This document shows positions 46,270-55,910 of a stretch of 64,000 nucleotides of DNA, in pieces; position 1 is the first letter of the stretch; each line of letters opens with the position of its first letter. The notes under the pieces were generated by a model. That model was not told the origin of the DNA and made no database searches. It worked only from the letters and a program-made list of their open reading frames with translations. Origin of the DNA: Gallaecimonas xiamenensis 3-C-1 (lineage in GTDB: Bacteria; Pseudomonadota; Gammaproteobacteria; Enterobacterales; Gallaecimonadaceae); the NCBI RefSeq assembly GCF_000299915.1, contig NZ_AMRI01000004.1, forward strand, positions 150,931-214,930. Reading direction: 5' to 3'. Both the position numbers and the translations under genes were made by a program.

Positions 46270-47119
46270 CCAGGGCCTCCTGGCGGTTGATGCGTTTGGC
46301 CGCCTGCCAGTAAAGGAACAGCAGCAGGCCCATAAAGAGGGTGATCACCACACTGGCGGCCGAGCCGAAGGGCCAGTCCTGCACCAGCAAAATCTGCCGC
46401 TTGATGATGTTACCCACCAGCATGTCCTTGCCGCCCCCCAGCATGTCCGACACATAGAACATACCCATGGCCGGCAGGAACACCAGCAGGCAGCCGGCGA
46501 CGATACCGGGCATGGTCAGGGGCAGTACCACGTGGATAAAGGTGCGAATTTTACCGGCCCCCAGATCCGCAGCCGCCTCCAGGTAACGGCCGTCGAGTTT
46601 CTCGATGGCACTGTAAAGGGGCAGTACCATAAAGGGCAGCAGGATATAGACCAGGCCGAAGATGACGGCGCCGTTACTGTAAAGCCAGGTGATTTCCTTG
46701 TCGATAAGGCCAAGGCCCATCAGCATGCCGTTCAGCAGGCCCTTCTTACCCAGCAGTATCTTGATGGCATAGGTGCGAATAAGGCTGTTGGTCCAAAAGG
46801 GCACCACCACCAGAAACAGCATCAGCGGCCGCCATTTGGGGCTGAGCTTGGCGATGCAAAAGGCAAAGGGGTAGCCCACCAGCAGGCAGATGGCGGTGGC
46901 CACCACCGACAGCTTCACCGACAACCACAACACCTCGGCATAGAGGGGATCGAAAAGTCGCTGGTAGCTGCTCAGGGTCAGGGGCAGGTCCACCAGGCTG
47001 TCGCTGCCCTTGGACAGCAAGCTTGAGCCCAGGATCATCAGGTTCGGCAGCAGTACAAAGACCAGCAGCCAGGCACTGATAAGGCCAATGGCCCAGAATT
47101 TGAAGGACTTAAGCTTCAT
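46262..47119 (-). CDS. potB: Polyamine ABC transporter permease
   Basis: 285 residues, six helices, with the EAA loop [26 protein letters not shown]. Forms the membrane pore with PotC. It overlaps potA by 11 bases and potC by 8, so translation is coupled. Confidence 0.94.
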   Translation of the reverse strand: MKLKSFKFWAIGLISAWLLVFVLLPNLMILGSSLLSKGSDSLVDLPLTLSSYQRLFDPLYAEVLWLSVKLSVVATAICLLVGYPFAFCIAKLSPKWRPLMLFLVVVPFWTNSLIRTYAIKILLGKKGLLNGMLMGLGLIDKEITWLYSNGAVIFGLVYILLPFMVLPLYSAIEKLDGRYLEAAADLGAGKIRTFIHVVLPLTMPGIVAGCLLVFLPAMGMFYVSDMLGGGKDMLVGNIIKRQILLVQDWPFGSAASVVITLFMGLLLFLYWQAAKRINRQEALDG

Positions 47120-48206
47120 CTGCCAGTACCACCTCCCACTGGGGTACCCAACTCACCACCACCGACTCGTTGAGGCTGTGGTCGAAGTCCGGGTCGTCCT
47201 CGTCGAAAAATTCCGACACCTGGATACGGTTGCCGTCCGCCAGCTCCACCAGCGAATCGAGGGTGGCACCCTTGTAGGTGCGTTCCACCACCCGGCCGGG
47301 CAGGCCTTGGTCGGCGCCTACGGCGTCCAGGCGCAAGTCTTCGGGGCGCAGCATCACCTTGACCGCCTGGCCTGGGGTAAAGCTGTCTTTGCCGTTGACA
47401 TTGAAGGCTTTGCCCAGGATATCCACCTGCAGGTGGGTGCCGTCATGGCCCAGCACAGTGGCGTCGAAGATATTGATCTCGCCAATAAAGCGGGCCACAA
47501 ACAGGCTGCTGGGGGTTTCGTAGATCTCCCGGGGGGTGCCCAGCTGTTCGGCGCGGCCATTGTTCATCACCAGAATGCGGTCGGACATGGACAGGGCTTC
47601 TTCCTGGTCATGGGTCACGAAGATAAAGGTGATACCCAGGCGCCGTTGCAGCTGCTTGAGTTCCCATTGCATGGCCTTGCGCAATTTGTAGTCAAGGGCC
47701 GACAGGGATTCGTCCAGCAACAATACCTTGGGCTTGTTGACCACGGCCCTGGCTATGGCCACCCGCTGCTGCTGGCCGCCGGACAACTGATGGGGCTTGC
47801 GCTTGGCAAAGCTGTCGAGCTGCACCATCTTCAGAGCGTCCAGCACCCGTTGCTGCTGCTCGGCCTTGGGCACTTTTTGCATCTGCAGGCCAAAGGCCAC
47901 GTTCTCGAACACCGTCATATGCGGGAACAGGGCATAGCTCTGGAAGACGGTGTTGACGTTGCGCTTTTCCGCCGGCAGCTGGGTGTTGTCGACCCCGGCT
48001 ATCTGGATGCGGCCGGCATCGGCGTTTTCCAGGCCTGCAATCAAACGCAGGGCCGTGGTCTTACCGCAACCGGAGGGGCCCAGTATGGTGAAGAACTCGC
48101 CGTCCCGGATCTCCAGATCCAGGCCGGCCAGTACTGCTTTGCCGTCGAAGGCTTTCTCGACACCGCTCAGCACCACAACGGGCGGCTTATCTGTGGCAAG
48201 GGACAT
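47109..48206 (-). CDS. potA: Polyamine ABC transporter ATP-binding protein
   Basis: 365 residues. Walker [10 protein letters not shown] (near 43), signature [14 protein letters not shown], Walker [13 protein letters not shown] and switch His (VTHDQ) followed by a TOBE-type regulatory domain. First gene of potABCD. Note Glu-Ser in place of the usual Glu-Pro after the Walker B Asp, a common PotA feature. Confidence 0.95.
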   Translation of the reverse strand: MSLATDKPPVVVLSGVEKAFDGKAVLAGLDLEIRDGEFFTILGPSGCGKTTALRLIAGLENADAGRIQIAGVDNTQLPAEKRNVNTVFQSYALFPHMTVFENVAFGLQMQKVPKAEQQQRVLDALKMVQLDSFAKRKPHQLSGGQQQRVAIARAVVNKPKVLLLDESLSALDYKLRKAMQWELKQLQRRLGITFIFVTHDQEEALSMSDRILVMNNGRAEQLGTPREIYETPSSLFVARFIGEINIFDATVLGHDGTHLQVDILGKAFNVNGKDSFTPGQAVKVMLRPEDLRLDAVGADQGLPGRVVERTYKGATLDSLVELADGNRIQVSEFFDEDDPDFDHSLNESVVVSWVPQWEVVLADEA

Positions 48207-48319
48207 ATCAATCAGCGCTAATTAGCCATTAAAAGACGGCATTTTAATGAAATGGGCTGGCACTGATAAGGGCAATAAAGGTAAAAAGCCCATCACATTT
48301 CTGTATTCGCGGCCTTTTT

Positions 48320-48940
48320 ATGACATTTGAACAGTTTCTGCTCTTGGCCGGCGCCCATTTATTGGCCGTTGCCAGTCCGGGGCCTGACTTTGCCGTGGTC
48401 AGCCGCCATGCCATCGCCTTCGGCCGTCGCTGCGCCCTGTGGGTGGCCTTGGGGGTAGGGAGCGGCATCTTGGTGCACATGGCCTACACCTGGGCCGGTG
48501 TGGCGCTGCTGCTCAAAACCTACCACTGGCTGGAAGTGGCCTTCTCGGTGGTGGCCGCCCTTTACCTGCTGTGGATGGCCAAAGGGGCCCTGATGTCCAG
48601 TAAGGGCATGACCCTGGACAGGGAAGGGGGCCTGGCCCCCGGCCCGTCGGCAGCCTTTCGCCGGGGCTTTTTGACCAATGCCCTCAACCCCAAGGCCACC
48701 CTCTTTTTCCTGGCCCTGTTTGGCTCGGTACTGGACGCCAGCCCCCAGGGTATGCAGATGCTGATGGTGTCTGGCTACCTGGCGCTGGCCACGGCCCTGT
48801 GGTTTGTGCTGCTGGGCTGGCTGCTGACCGCCGGTCCCCTTGGCCGCTTCCTGGCGGACAAGGGCTACTGGATAGACAGGGTGCTGGGGGTTTTCCTGCT
48901 GCTGTTAGCCGGGCGCCTCATTTACGGCCTTTTCTGGTAA
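48320..48940 (+). CDS. LysE/RhtB-family amino acid exporter
   Basis: 206 residues, six helices. The N-terminal VASPGPDFAVVSRHAIAFGRRCAL motif and the FLTNALNPKATLFFLALFG segment are diagnostic. It exports an amino acid; which one is unknown. Divergent from the pot operon. Confidence 0.9.
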   Translation: MTFEQFLLLAGAHLLAVASPGPDFAVVSRHAIAFGRRCALWVALGVGSGILVHMAYTWAGVALLLKTYHWLEVAFSVVAALYLLWMAKGALMSSKGMTLDREGGLAPGPSAAFRRGFLTNALNPKATLFFLALFGSVLDASPQGMQMLMVSGYLALATALWFVLLGWLLTAGPLGRFLADKGYWIDRVLGVFLLLLAGRLIYGLFW

Positions 48941-48964
48941 AATGCCCCGGACGATTCAAGAATG

Positions 48965-48982
48965 GGACGCCTTTGGGCGTCC
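48965..48982 (+). terminator. Weak terminator-like hairpin after LysE gene
   Basis: GGACGCC, loop TTTG, GGCGTCC followed by TTAGTGTT. The T-run is broken, so termination is probably partial. Confidence 0.45.
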
Positions 48983-49036
48983 TTAGTGTTATGCGCCGGC
49001 TTTACGGGCCGGTTAGCCGAAAAAGAGGACTATGCC

Positions 49037-50008
49037 ATGGGCCAGTTTGTGGTCGCCGCCCTGTACAAATTTGCGCGCCTGCCCCGTTACCAAGCCCTGC
49101 AGCAACCGCTGCTGGACCTGATGAACGCCAACGCCATCAAAGGCACCTTGCTGCTGGCCGACGAAGGCATCAACGGTACCGTCTGTGGTACCCGCGAGGC
49201 CATCGACAGGCTCAAAACCTTCTTGGATGACCAACCGGAGTTTGCCGGTATGAGCTACAAGGAGTCCTTCAGCGAGGAGCAGGCCTTCTACCGCACCAAG
49301 GTCAAGCTCAAGAAAGAGATAGTGACCATGGGCGTCTGCGGCATCGACCCCAACAAAGTGGTGGGGACCTATGTCAAACCCGAGCAGTGGAACGCCCTGA
49401 TCAGCGACCCCGAAGTGCTGTTGGTGGACACCCGTAACGACTACGAAGTGGCGGTGGGTACCTTCAAGGGCGCCATCGACCCCAACACCAAAGCTTTTCG
49501 CGACTTCCCCACCTATGTGAAAGACCACCTGGACCCGGCCAAGCACAAAAAAGTGGCCATGTTCTGCACCGGCGGCATCCGCTGTGAGAAATCCACTGCT
49601 TTCCTGAAAGAGCAGGGTTTTGACGAGGTCTACCACCTGGAAGGGGGCATCCTCAAATACCTGGAGCAAGTGCCGGCTGAGCAGAGCCTCTGGGAAGGGG
49701 AATGTTTCGTGTTCGACCAGCGGGTCACCGTCAAGCACGGTTTGGAGCAGGGCAGCTTTGACCAGTGCTATGCCTGCCGCCGCCCCATCAGCGACCAGGA
49801 CAAAGCCTCGGAGCGCTACCAGCAAGGGGTAGCTTGCCCCCATTGTTTTGACGAAATGAGCGATGAGCAGAAGGCACGTTTTGCCGAACGGCAAAAGCAA
49901 ATAGCCCTGGCCCAGGCCCGTAACCAGGTCCATATTGCCGCTGACGTGGCCGAGCTGAAGGCCGAAAAAGACGCGCGTAAACAGGCCCTTAAAGACAGCC
50001 ATGAGTGA
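49037..50008 (+). CDS. trhO: tRNA uridine(34) hydroxylase, rhodanese-like
   Basis: 323 residues. N-terminal UPF0176 domain and a rhodanese domain with the active-site Cys in CTGGIRC (near residue 180), followed by Cys-rich CYACRRP and CPHC motifs. TrhO makes 5-hydroxyuridine at the wobble position of tRNA in the oxygen-dependent route. The start follows AGAGGAC; a longer frame from 48962 runs through the hairpin. Confidence 0.93.
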   Translation: MGQFVVAALYKFARLPRYQALQQPLLDLMNANAIKGTLLLADEGINGTVCGTREAIDRLKTFLDDQPEFAGMSYKESFSEEQAFYRTKVKLKKEIVTMGVCGIDPNKVVGTYVKPEQWNALISDPEVLLVDTRNDYEVAVGTFKGAIDPNTKAFRDFPTYVKDHLDPAKHKKVAMFCTGGIRCEKSTAFLKEQGFDEVYHLEGGILKYLEQVPAEQSLWEGECFVFDQRVTVKHGLEQGSFDQCYACRRPISDQDKASERYQQGVACPHCFDEMSDEQKARFAERQKQIALAQARNQVHIAADVAELKAEKDARKQALKDSHE

Positions 50009-50735
50009 TCAGGACAAGGTACTGCACCTGGGGGGCTCCATCGAAGAGGCCCTCAAGGGGCAAGTGAAACTGCAACTGGGGCAGGTGTTTAAGGAAGCGG
50101 CAGAAAACGGCCTTAAACCAGATCGCAGCCTGCTGGCACCGGTGCTGATGTTGACCGGTGTCACCCTGATGCTGGTGGTGGTGCTGGCCGAGCTGCTGGC
50201 CCTTGGGGGTTGGTCGATGGCCACGGCCCAGGGCCAGTCCCTGGCCTACCTGCTGGCCACTGCCGCCCTGGCTCCGGCGGTCACCGCCATCAAGTTGATG
50301 GGGGTGCACCAGGTGGTAGGCCTCAAGCCGCCTACCCAACTGCTTTGGCACTGGTACCGCCATGGCCCGCTGCTGAGCCTGACCGCCCTTATTTGCCTGG
50401 GGCTGGTGAACCTGGGCAGCGCCTTTTACCTGGTGCCGGGGATCTTTTTGCAAATCGCCCTGGCCCCGGCCCTGATGCTGGTGGCCGACAAGGGGCTGTC
50501 ACCCCTTAACGCCATCAAGACCTCGGTACTGGTTTGCCTGCGCTACTTCCCGGCTTTCCTTATCAGCCAGCTGTTGCTGCTGCTGATGGTGGTGCTGGTG
50601 GCATTCAGTTTCGGGCTGGCCCTGGTATGGCTTGGGCCCTTGTACCTTCGCTTCACCGGCGTCCTGTACCGGGAACTGTTCGGTGTGAAGCTCAGGATGA
50701 CCTTCAACCAACCACAGACCCTGTTTAACGCATGA
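50001..50735 (+). CDS. Predicted inner-membrane protein, YciC-like
   Basis: 244 residues. A soluble N-terminal helix region is followed by about five or six membrane segments, ending with a short polar tail. Residues [20 protein letters not shown] and [18 protein letters not shown] resemble YciC/UPF0259-type proteins. No function is known to me. It overlaps trhO by 8 bases and bax by 4. Confidence 0.6.
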   Translation: MSDQDKVLHLGGSIEEALKGQVKLQLGQVFKEAAENGLKPDRSLLAPVLMLTGVTLMLVVVLAELLALGGWSMATAQGQSLAYLLATAALAPAVTAIKLMGVHQVVGLKPPTQLLWHWYRHGPLLSLTALICLGLVNLGSAFYLVPGIFLQIALAPALMLVADKGLSPLNAIKTSVLVCLRYFPAFLISQLLLLLMVVLVAFSFGLALVWLGPLYLRFTGVLYRELFGVKLRMTFNQPQTLFNA

Positions 50736-51490
50736 TAGCTCGCAGTCTGCGCTTTCCCCTGATCCTGCTGCTGGCGCTGTTGCTGGTATTGGCCTGGTTG
50801 CGCCAGGCCGGCCCGGCGCCGGCCCGTGATGCCAGGCCGGCCAATGCCCTTGTGCCGGATTTCAGCCAGTATCAAGAAGTCCCCGAGAAGAAAAAAGCCT
50901 TCTTCAACTTCATGCGGCCCCTGGTGGAAGCGGAGAACGCCCGCATCATCACCGAGCGCAGCCGCTTGAAAAGCCTGCTGGCCAAGAAAAAGCTCAGCCT
51001 GGCCGAGCAGCAATGGCTGGACAGCCTGGCCATCCGTTACGATCTGACGCCGCCTTTGGACGAGGCGGCCAAGACCAAGCTGCTGCGCCGGGTGGACAAG
51101 TTGCCGGTGGCCCTGGTGCTGGTGCAGGCGGCCAACGAGTCAGCCTGGGGCACGTCCCGCTTTGCGGTGGACGGTAACAACTTCTTCGGCCAGTGGTGCT
51201 ATGTGGCGGGCTGTGGCCTGGTGCCACAGGAGCGGATAGACGGTGCCAGCCATGAGGTGGCGCGCTTTGCCAACCCCCAGGCGTCGGTGCGCAGCTACAT
51301 CCACAACATCAACACCAACAACGCCTACCTTGGCCTTCGTCAGATCCGTGAGACGGCCCGGCAAAAGGGCCAGGAGCCCAAGGCCGAGAACCTGGTGCAG
51401 GGGCTGGGGCGCTATTCGGAGCGGGGCAGGGCCTATGTGCGGGAACTGACCGACATGATTGGCCATAACCGCCGCTACATGTTCGATTAA
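50732..51490 (+). CDS. bax: Bax-like glucosaminidase-domain protein
   Basis: 252 residues with an N-terminal anchor. A glucosaminidase (GH73-like) domain lies around residues 115-250; the NESAWGTSRFA segment carries the probable catalytic Glu. Related to E. coli Bax, with a peptidoglycan-associated role inferred. Overlaps the upstream gene by 4 bases and ends in a shared terminator. Confidence 0.85.
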   Translation: MIARSLRFPLILLLALLLVLAWLRQAGPAPARDARPANALVPDFSQYQEVPEKKKAFFNFMRPLVEAENARIITERSRLKSLLAKKKLSLAEQQWLDSLAIRYDLTPPLDEAAKTKLLRRVDKLPVALVLVQAANESAWGTSRFAVDGNNFFGQWCYVAGCGLVPQERIDGASHEVARFANPQASVRSYIHNINTNNAYLGLRQIRETARQKGQEPKAENLVQGLGRYSERGRAYVRELTDMIGHNRRYMFD

Positions 51491-51515
51491 AAAACGCGCC
51501 CTGGGGCGCGTTTTT
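51491..51515. terminator. Bidirectional terminator bax / ttcA
   Basis: AAAACGCGCCC, loop TG, GGGCGCGTTTT with T or A tails on both sides, between converging genes. Confidence 0.9.
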
Positions 51516-51517
51516 CA

Positions 51518-52435
51518 TTAGAGGGCCTTGATGGCCAGGGTCAGGGCCGGATCGATCGTCGGGCCTTCGTCCTCTTCGTCTTCCGGCACCGGGTTGCTGA
51601 AGCTTTCCCGGTCAAAGGCGGTGTCCCCTTCCAGGCCCAGGGCGTTGTCGCGGCTAAGGCCTTTGAAGTCGAACAGTTCGCTGTCGGCCAAGTGCGAGGG
51701 CACCACGTTTTGCAGGGCCTTGAACATGGTTTCGATGCGGCCGGGGAACTGGCGGTCCCAGTTTTGCAGCATTTCCTTGATCACCTGGCGTTGCAGGTTG
51801 GGCTGGGAGCCGCACAGGTTGCAGGGAATGATGGGAAAGCCCTTGGCTTCGCTGTACTTGATGATGTCTTTCTCGCGGCAGTAGGCCAGGGGGCGGATCA
51901 CCATGTGCTTGCCGTCGTCGGACACCAGCTTGGGGGGCATGGCCTTGAGCTTGCCACCGTAGAACATGTTCAGCAGCAGGGTCTCGAGGATGTCGTCACG
52001 GTGGTGGCCAAGGGCCACCTTGGTGCATTTGAGCTCGGTGGCGGTACGGTACAGAATGCCCCGGCGCAGGCGCGAGCACAGGGAGCAGGTGGTTTTCCCT
52101 TCCGGCACCTTCTCCTTGACGATGGAATAGGTGTCTTCGTTGACGATAAGGTATTCCACCCCCAGCTCTTCCAAGTAGCCTGGCAGCACATGCTCGGGAA
52201 AGCCCGGCTGTTTCTGGTCCAGGTTCACCGCCACCAGATCGAAATGGATAGGCGCCGAGGCCTTGAGGTTCATCAGGATGTCCAGCAGGGTGTAGGAGTC
52301 CTTGCCGCCGGACAGGCAGACCATGATCCTGTCGCCATCCTCAATCATGTTGAAGTCGCTGATGGCCTGGCCAACATGGCGGCGCAGCCGCTTTTGCAAT
52401 TTATTGAAGTTGTATTGTTGCTTCTGGCCGGACAT
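51518..52435 (-). CDS. ttcA: tRNA 2-thiocytidine(32) synthetase
   Basis: 305 residues. PP-loop SGGKDS near residue 50 and two CxxC motifs (CSLCSR and CNLCGS) that hold the iron-sulfur cluster. It thiolates C32 of some tRNAs. The start at 52435 follows GAGGG; an eight-codon longer frame is possible. In enterics ttcA sits close to uspE and fnr, as here. Confidence 0.95.
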   Translation of the reverse strand: MSGQKQQYNFNKLQKRLRRHVGQAISDFNMIEDGDRIMVCLSGGKDSYTLLDILMNLKASAPIHFDLVAVNLDQKQPGFPEHVLPGYLEELGVEYLIVNEDTYSIVKEKVPEGKTTCSLCSRLRRGILYRTATELKCTKVALGHHRDDILETLLLNMFYGGKLKAMPPKLVSDDGKHMVIRPLAYCREKDIIKYSEAKGFPIIPCNLCGSQPNLQRQVIKEMLQNWDRQFPGRIETMFKALQNVVPSHLADSELFDFKGLSRDNALGLEGDTAFDRESFSNPVPEDEEDEGPTIDPALTLAIKAL

Positions 52436-52476
52436 GCCAGCACCCTCACTGCCTTTCACGGGGCGCCTATTATACG

Positions 52477-52507
52477 CAAAAGAAAACGCCGCGCTATGCG
52501 CGGCGTT
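52477..52507 (-). terminator. Terminator after uspE
   Basis: AACGCCGCGC, loop TAT, GCGCGGCGTT, with TTTTCTTTT on the minus strand. It separates uspE from ttcA. Confidence 0.85.
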
Positions 52508-52515
52508 GAGGGACC

Positions 52516-53445
52516 TTATTTGGCCATGGGGCTCTTGAAACCGTCCGGCTTCAAGGCCAGCACGTCACTGACCAGGCGGTCTATGACATGCTCGGCGGTG
52601 TTGCCGATAAGGGCAGCGGAGATGCCGGTGCGGCCCACCGTGCCCATCACCACCAGTTCGGCGTCCAATTGCTCGGCGATGGCCGGGATCACGTCTTCGG
52701 GCAGGCCTTCTTTGACGTGGATATGGTCAGGGGCAATGTCGAAGGCCTGAGCATGGGCCAGGGCCTGCTTCTGGTGATGTTCCTTCATGGCCTGGGTGTA
52801 GGCGCTGGGGTCGAACTCGGGGATCTCGATGGCGATATTGACCGGGGTGCCCGGGTAGGCGGTCACCAGGTGCAGGTCACCGTCGATGCACTTGGCCAGG
52901 GCCTGGGCTTCGCGGGTGATCTTGTCGTCCAGTTGTTGATGCTCTTCGTCTTCGGAGCCGCAGTTGACCGCTGCCAGCACTACCCCTTTGGCCGGCCAGT
53001 CGTGGTCTTTAACCAGCATCACCGGCACCGGGCTTTTACGCAGCAGGTGCCAGTCGGTGGGGGTAAAGATCACTGCCTTGAGGGTGGAATGCTCATGGGT
53101 GGATTTGAACAACACCTGGTGACCACCGTCGATGATCTCCTTGATGATGCTTTCAAAGGGCCTGTTGTGCCAGGTGACCTTGGTTTGCAGGGTAATGCCG
53201 TCATCCACCAGGGGTTTGGCCAGTTGTTCCAGCCATTCCTGACGCTGGTCTACGATGCCCCGGCGCATGGCCTCACGCTCGTCGGAAGAGAGCATGGTGG
53301 TCATTTCGTAGGAAAAGTCGTAGATGCTGAGGAACAGGGTGATTTGGGCACCGGTACGTTTGGCCAGGAAGGCGGCACGTGACAGGGCCGGCTGTTCGCT
53401 CTGATTAGGATCCGCCACTACCAGGATCTTGTTGAAGTCTGCCAT
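52516..53445 (-). CDS. uspE: Universal stress protein E
   Basis: 309 residues, two tandem Usp domains (about 1-155 and 156-309), the UspE length. The second domain ends with [24 protein letters not shown], the ATP-binding loop. Functions in stress survival and adhesion in E. coli. Start at 53445 follows AAGGTG. It is near fnr, as in enterics, here with ompW inserted between. A 45-base gap to ompW with no terminator may allow joint transcription. Confidence 0.93.
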   Translation of the reverse strand: MADFNKILVVADPNQSEQPALSRAAFLAKRTGAQITLFLSIYDFSYEMTTMLSSDEREAMRRGIVDQRQEWLEQLAKPLVDDGITLQTKVTWHNRPFESIIKEIIDGGHQVLFKSTHEHSTLKAVIFTPTDWHLLRKSPVPVMLVKDHDWPAKGVVLAAVNCGSEDEEHQQLDDKITREAQALAKCIDGDLHLVTAYPGTPVNIAIEIPEFDPSAYTQAMKEHHQKQALAHAQAFDIAPDHIHVKEGLPEDVIPAIAEQLDAELVVMGTVGRTGISAALIGNTAEHVIDRLVSDVLALKPDGFKSPMAK

Positions 53446-53490
53446 GGTGTTCACCTTATTGAGGGCCCGTTGCCAGGCCCGTCCGAGTGG

Positions 53491-54186
53491 TTAGAAACGA
53501 TAGCCAAGGCCGATAAAGGCGACCACGGGGTCGATGTTGACCTTGACCTTTTGGACCGTTTGCCCATTCACCTTCACTTTAGCATCGGTGTCGATATCGG
53601 TGTACCAAAGGGCGGCACGGAAGAAGGTTTTGTCATTGATTTCCCAGTCAATACCGGCCTGGCCAGCCAGGCCGATGCTGTCGGACAACTCCAGGCTCTT
53701 GTCACCGGTCAGGCCCAGGCTGTCCAGGGTGGTGGCCAGCTCACCGTCCACATGTTCGTCGAAGAAGAAGGTGTAGTTGATACCCAGGCCCAGGTAGGGG
53801 CGAACGGCGCTGCCGTCGAGGAAACGGTACTGCAGGCTCAAGGTTGGCGGCAGGTGCTTGGTTTTGCCCACATCCAGGCCGTCAACCGCAGTGCCGGGGG
53901 CGCTCATGCTGATGTCATGGGAAAAGGGGGTGGCGGCAAGCAGTTCTATGGACCAGACACTGTCGATGTCGTAGTTGAGGGTCAGGCCCAGTTGGGTGTC
54001 GCTGTCTACCTTGAGGCTGGTGGAGTTGCTGGGCAGGCCGGCGGCGGCTTCCACATTGCCCAGATGGCCGGAGTCGTCGTTGGGGTTGACGTGGGCGGCG
54101 CCCACGGTGAAACGCCAGCCGCTCTCGTCGGCAAGAGCAGGACCACAAACCAGGGCAGCCGCGAGGGCCAGGGCTGAATAGCGCAT
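53491..54186 (-). CDS. ompW: Outer-membrane protein OmpW
   Basis: 231 residues. Signal peptide ending ALA, an eight-stranded barrel with the conserved segments VGAAHVNPNDDSG and TPFSHDI, and C-terminal LGYRF. OmpW expression in E. coli is FNR- and ArcA-controlled; two candidate FNR boxes lie upstream (54258 and 54309). Its place between fnr and uspE is unusual to me. Confidence 0.93.
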   Translation of the reverse strand: MRYSALALAAALVCGPALADESGWRFTVGAAHVNPNDDSGHLGNVEAAAGLPSNSTSLKVDSDTQLGLTLNYDIDSVWSIELLAATPFSHDISMSAPGTAVDGLDVGKTKHLPPTLSLQYRFLDGSAVRPYLGLGINYTFFFDEHVDGELATTLDSLGLTGDKSLELSDSIGLAGQAGIDWEINDKTFFRAALWYTDIDTDAKVKVNGQTVQKVKVNIDPVVAFIGLGYRF

Positions 54187-54257
54187 ATAAACTCCCTATC
54201 AATGCAAAGGGCTAAAAGAACTGCTGCCAAGACTAGGGGGGGAGGGGATGCCGCAAC

Positions 54258-54271
54258 TTGCTCTGGATCAA
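54258..54271. promoter_or_regulatory. Candidate FNR box upstream of ompW
   Basis: TTGCTCTGGATCAA, matching TTGAT-N4-ATCAA at 9 of 10 key bases, about 72 bases before the ompW start. Inferred binding site for the FNR encoded next to it. Confidence 0.6.
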
Positions 54272-54296
54272 AAGAAAAGGGGCCCTAAGGCCCCTT
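54271..54296 (-). terminator. Terminator after fnr
   Basis: AAGGGGCC, loop CTAA, GGCCCCTT, with TTTTCTTT on the minus strand. Ends fnr 20 bases beyond its stop. Confidence 0.75.
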
Positions 54297-54308
54297 CGCT
54301 ACCGGTGA

Positions 54309-54322
54309 ATGATGTGGATCAA
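54309..54322. promoter_or_regulatory. Second candidate FNR box, overlapping fnr stop
   Basis: ATGATGTGGATCAA, 9 of 10 key bases of the FNR consensus. It overlaps the last codon and stop of fnr, about 123 bases upstream of ompW. It may be chance, since part is coding. Confidence 0.4.
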
Positions 54323-55041
54323 ACCTCCAGCGGATCGGCGGCCATGCGCCGCAGCCCTTCCAGGTCGCTGACGGTGATAAATTTGCCGGCCACCTGGATA
54401 AGGCCCAGTTTCTGGAAGCGGCCCAACAGGCGGCTGATGGTTTCCACTGTCAGCCCCAGGTAGTTGCCGATATCGCCCCTGGTCATGGCCAGGCGAAACT
54501 CCTTGGGTGAAAAGCCCCGGGCCCCGAAGCGTGTGGACAGGTTCATCAAGAAGGCGGCCAGGCGCTCTTCGGCGGTCTTTTTGGACAGCAGCAGGATCAT
54601 GTCCTGGTCCCCTTTGATCTCCGAGGACATCAATCTCATGATCTGCTGGCGCAGCCTGGGCATGGTGCCAGACAGGCGGTCCAGGGTGTCAAAGGGGATC
54701 TCGCAGACCATGGCGGTTTCCAGGGCCTGGGCAAAAGAAACGTGGCTGCCCTTGTTGATGGCGTCAAAGCCGATGATGTCGCCAGGCAGGTGAAAGCCGG
54801 TGATCTGCTCTTCCCCTTCCTTGGTCAGGGTATAGCTTTTGATGGTGCCGGAACGTATGGCATAAAGGGCGCTCAATGCCTGGCCTGCCTCGAACAGCGC
54901 ATCCCCCTTGTGCACCGGCTTTTTGCGCTCGATGATGCTGTCCAACTGGTCGAGCTCGGTGTCGGTCAGGGTAAAAGGAATGCAAAGCTCACTCATGGCG
55001 CAATCGTGACAGTGGATGGCGCAAGACGAATTCCGGTGCAT
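54319..55041 (-). CDS. fnr: Fnr/EtrA-type anaerobic regulator
   Basis: 240 residues. Cluster cysteines Cys11, Cys14, Cys20 and Cys113 are visible (with an extra Cys7), cNMP-binding fold, and HTH ([21 protein letters not shown]) near residue 190-215. It is shorter at the N-terminus than E. coli FNR. It senses oxygen through a 4Fe-4S cluster and switches anaerobic genes. Close to Shewanella EtrA. Sits between ompW and the cbb3 assembly genes. Confidence 0.95.
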   Translation of the reverse strand: MHRNSSCAIHCHDCAMSELCIPFTLTDTELDQLDSIIERKKPVHKGDALFEAGQALSALYAIRSGTIKSYTLTKEGEEQITGFHLPGDIIGFDAINKGSHVSFAQALETAMVCEIPFDTLDRLSGTMPRLRQQIMRLMSSEIKGDQDMILLLSKKTAEERLAAFLMNLSTRFGARGFSPKEFRLAMTRGDIGNYLGLTVETISRLLGRFQKLGLIQVAGKFITVSDLEGLRRMAADPLEV

Positions 55042-55086
55042 CTCATACTTCCTTGGCTGACAAACGTTAAAGATCGGGGTTTGGGG

Positions 55087-55755
55087 TCACGCCGGCATCC
55101 ATTGCCGCCAGGTGACAAACAACAGATTAACCGCCATAGCCAATAGGATAAAGGCTGCAAGGCCTTTAAAGCCAGGATGTTGCAGCAGTTGTTTGAGTTT
55201 AGTGGCGGCAAGCCCCGTTGCCAGCATCACCGGCAGGGTGCCAAGGCCGAAGGCCAGCATGCTAAGGCCGCCATCAAGGGCCGAACCGCTGACCAGGGCC
55301 CAGGACAGGGCCGAATAGACCAGGCCGCAGGGCAGCCAGCCCCACAAAAGGCCAAGGGGCAGGGCCTGCCAGGGATTCTTTAGGGGCAGCAGATCCCCGG
55401 CCAGGGGTTTTAGGCGGCGCCAAAGGTGCTGGCCCAGGGCTTCAAGGCGCATCAGCCCCAGGTGCCAGCGCAACAGGTACAAAGCCATCAGCACCAGCAG
55501 CAAGGCGGCCAGCAGCCGAAAGGCCAGCAGCAGCGGCGTGCCTATGGCGCTCACATAGGCGCCAAGGCCCCCTACCAGGGCGCCGGCCAGGCCGTAACTG
55601 GCCAGGCGGCCCAGGTTGTACATCAGTAAAGTCACCAGGCGCCGGTTCGGTGCCACCGTCAGGGAAAAGGCCCCGGCCAGGCTGCCGCACATGCCAAGGC
55701 AGTGGCCGGCGCCAGCCAGACCCATCAGCACCGCAGGCCAAAACCCCAGGGTCAC
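55087..55755 (-). CDS. SafE/TauE-like membrane protein, cytochrome oxidase neighbour
   Basis: 222 residues, about six helices. HCLGMCGSLAGAF at the start and LPCGLVYSAL in the middle are the paired motifs of the UreH/SafE-like family. The GTG start shares bases with the ccoS stop (GTGA). The gene is usually linked to fnr and ccoIS in related bacteria. The role is probably in metal or thiol handling during cbb3 assembly, not shown. Confidence 0.75.
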   Translation of the reverse strand: MTLGFWPAVLMGLAGAGHCLGMCGSLAGAFSLTVAPNRRLVTLLMYNLGRLASYGLAGALVGGLGAYVSAIGTPLLLAFRLLAALLLVLMALYLLRWHLGLMRLEALGQHLWRRLKPLAGDLLPLKNPWQALPLGLLWGWLPCGLVYSALSWALVSGSALDGGLSMLAFGLGTLPVMLATGLAATKLKQLLQHPGFKGLAAFILLAMAVNLLFVTWRQWMPA

Positions 55756-55910
55756 GGTTTGGGATCCTTGTCGTCTTCGTCGAAGAGGATGCTGTGGCCC
55801 TGGCGGTCGAGATCCTCAAATTGCTGGCTTTTCACCGCCCAGAAGAACACCGCCACGGCGATGATGACGATCAATACGGCAATGGGTATCAGCAGGGCCA
55901 GGATGCTCAC
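55752..55910 (-). CDS. ccoS: cbb3 oxidase assembly protein CcoS
   Basis: 52 residues from GTG. One membrane helix (LALLIPIAVLIVIIAVAVFFW), then FEDLDRQGHSILFDEDD, the family signature. Needed for cofactor insertion into the cbb3 oxidase. It overlaps ccoI by four bases (GTGA) and safE-like by four. Confidence 0.9.
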   Translation of the reverse strand: MSILALLIPIAVLIVIIAVAVFFWAVKSQQFEDLDRQGHSILFDEDDKDPKP

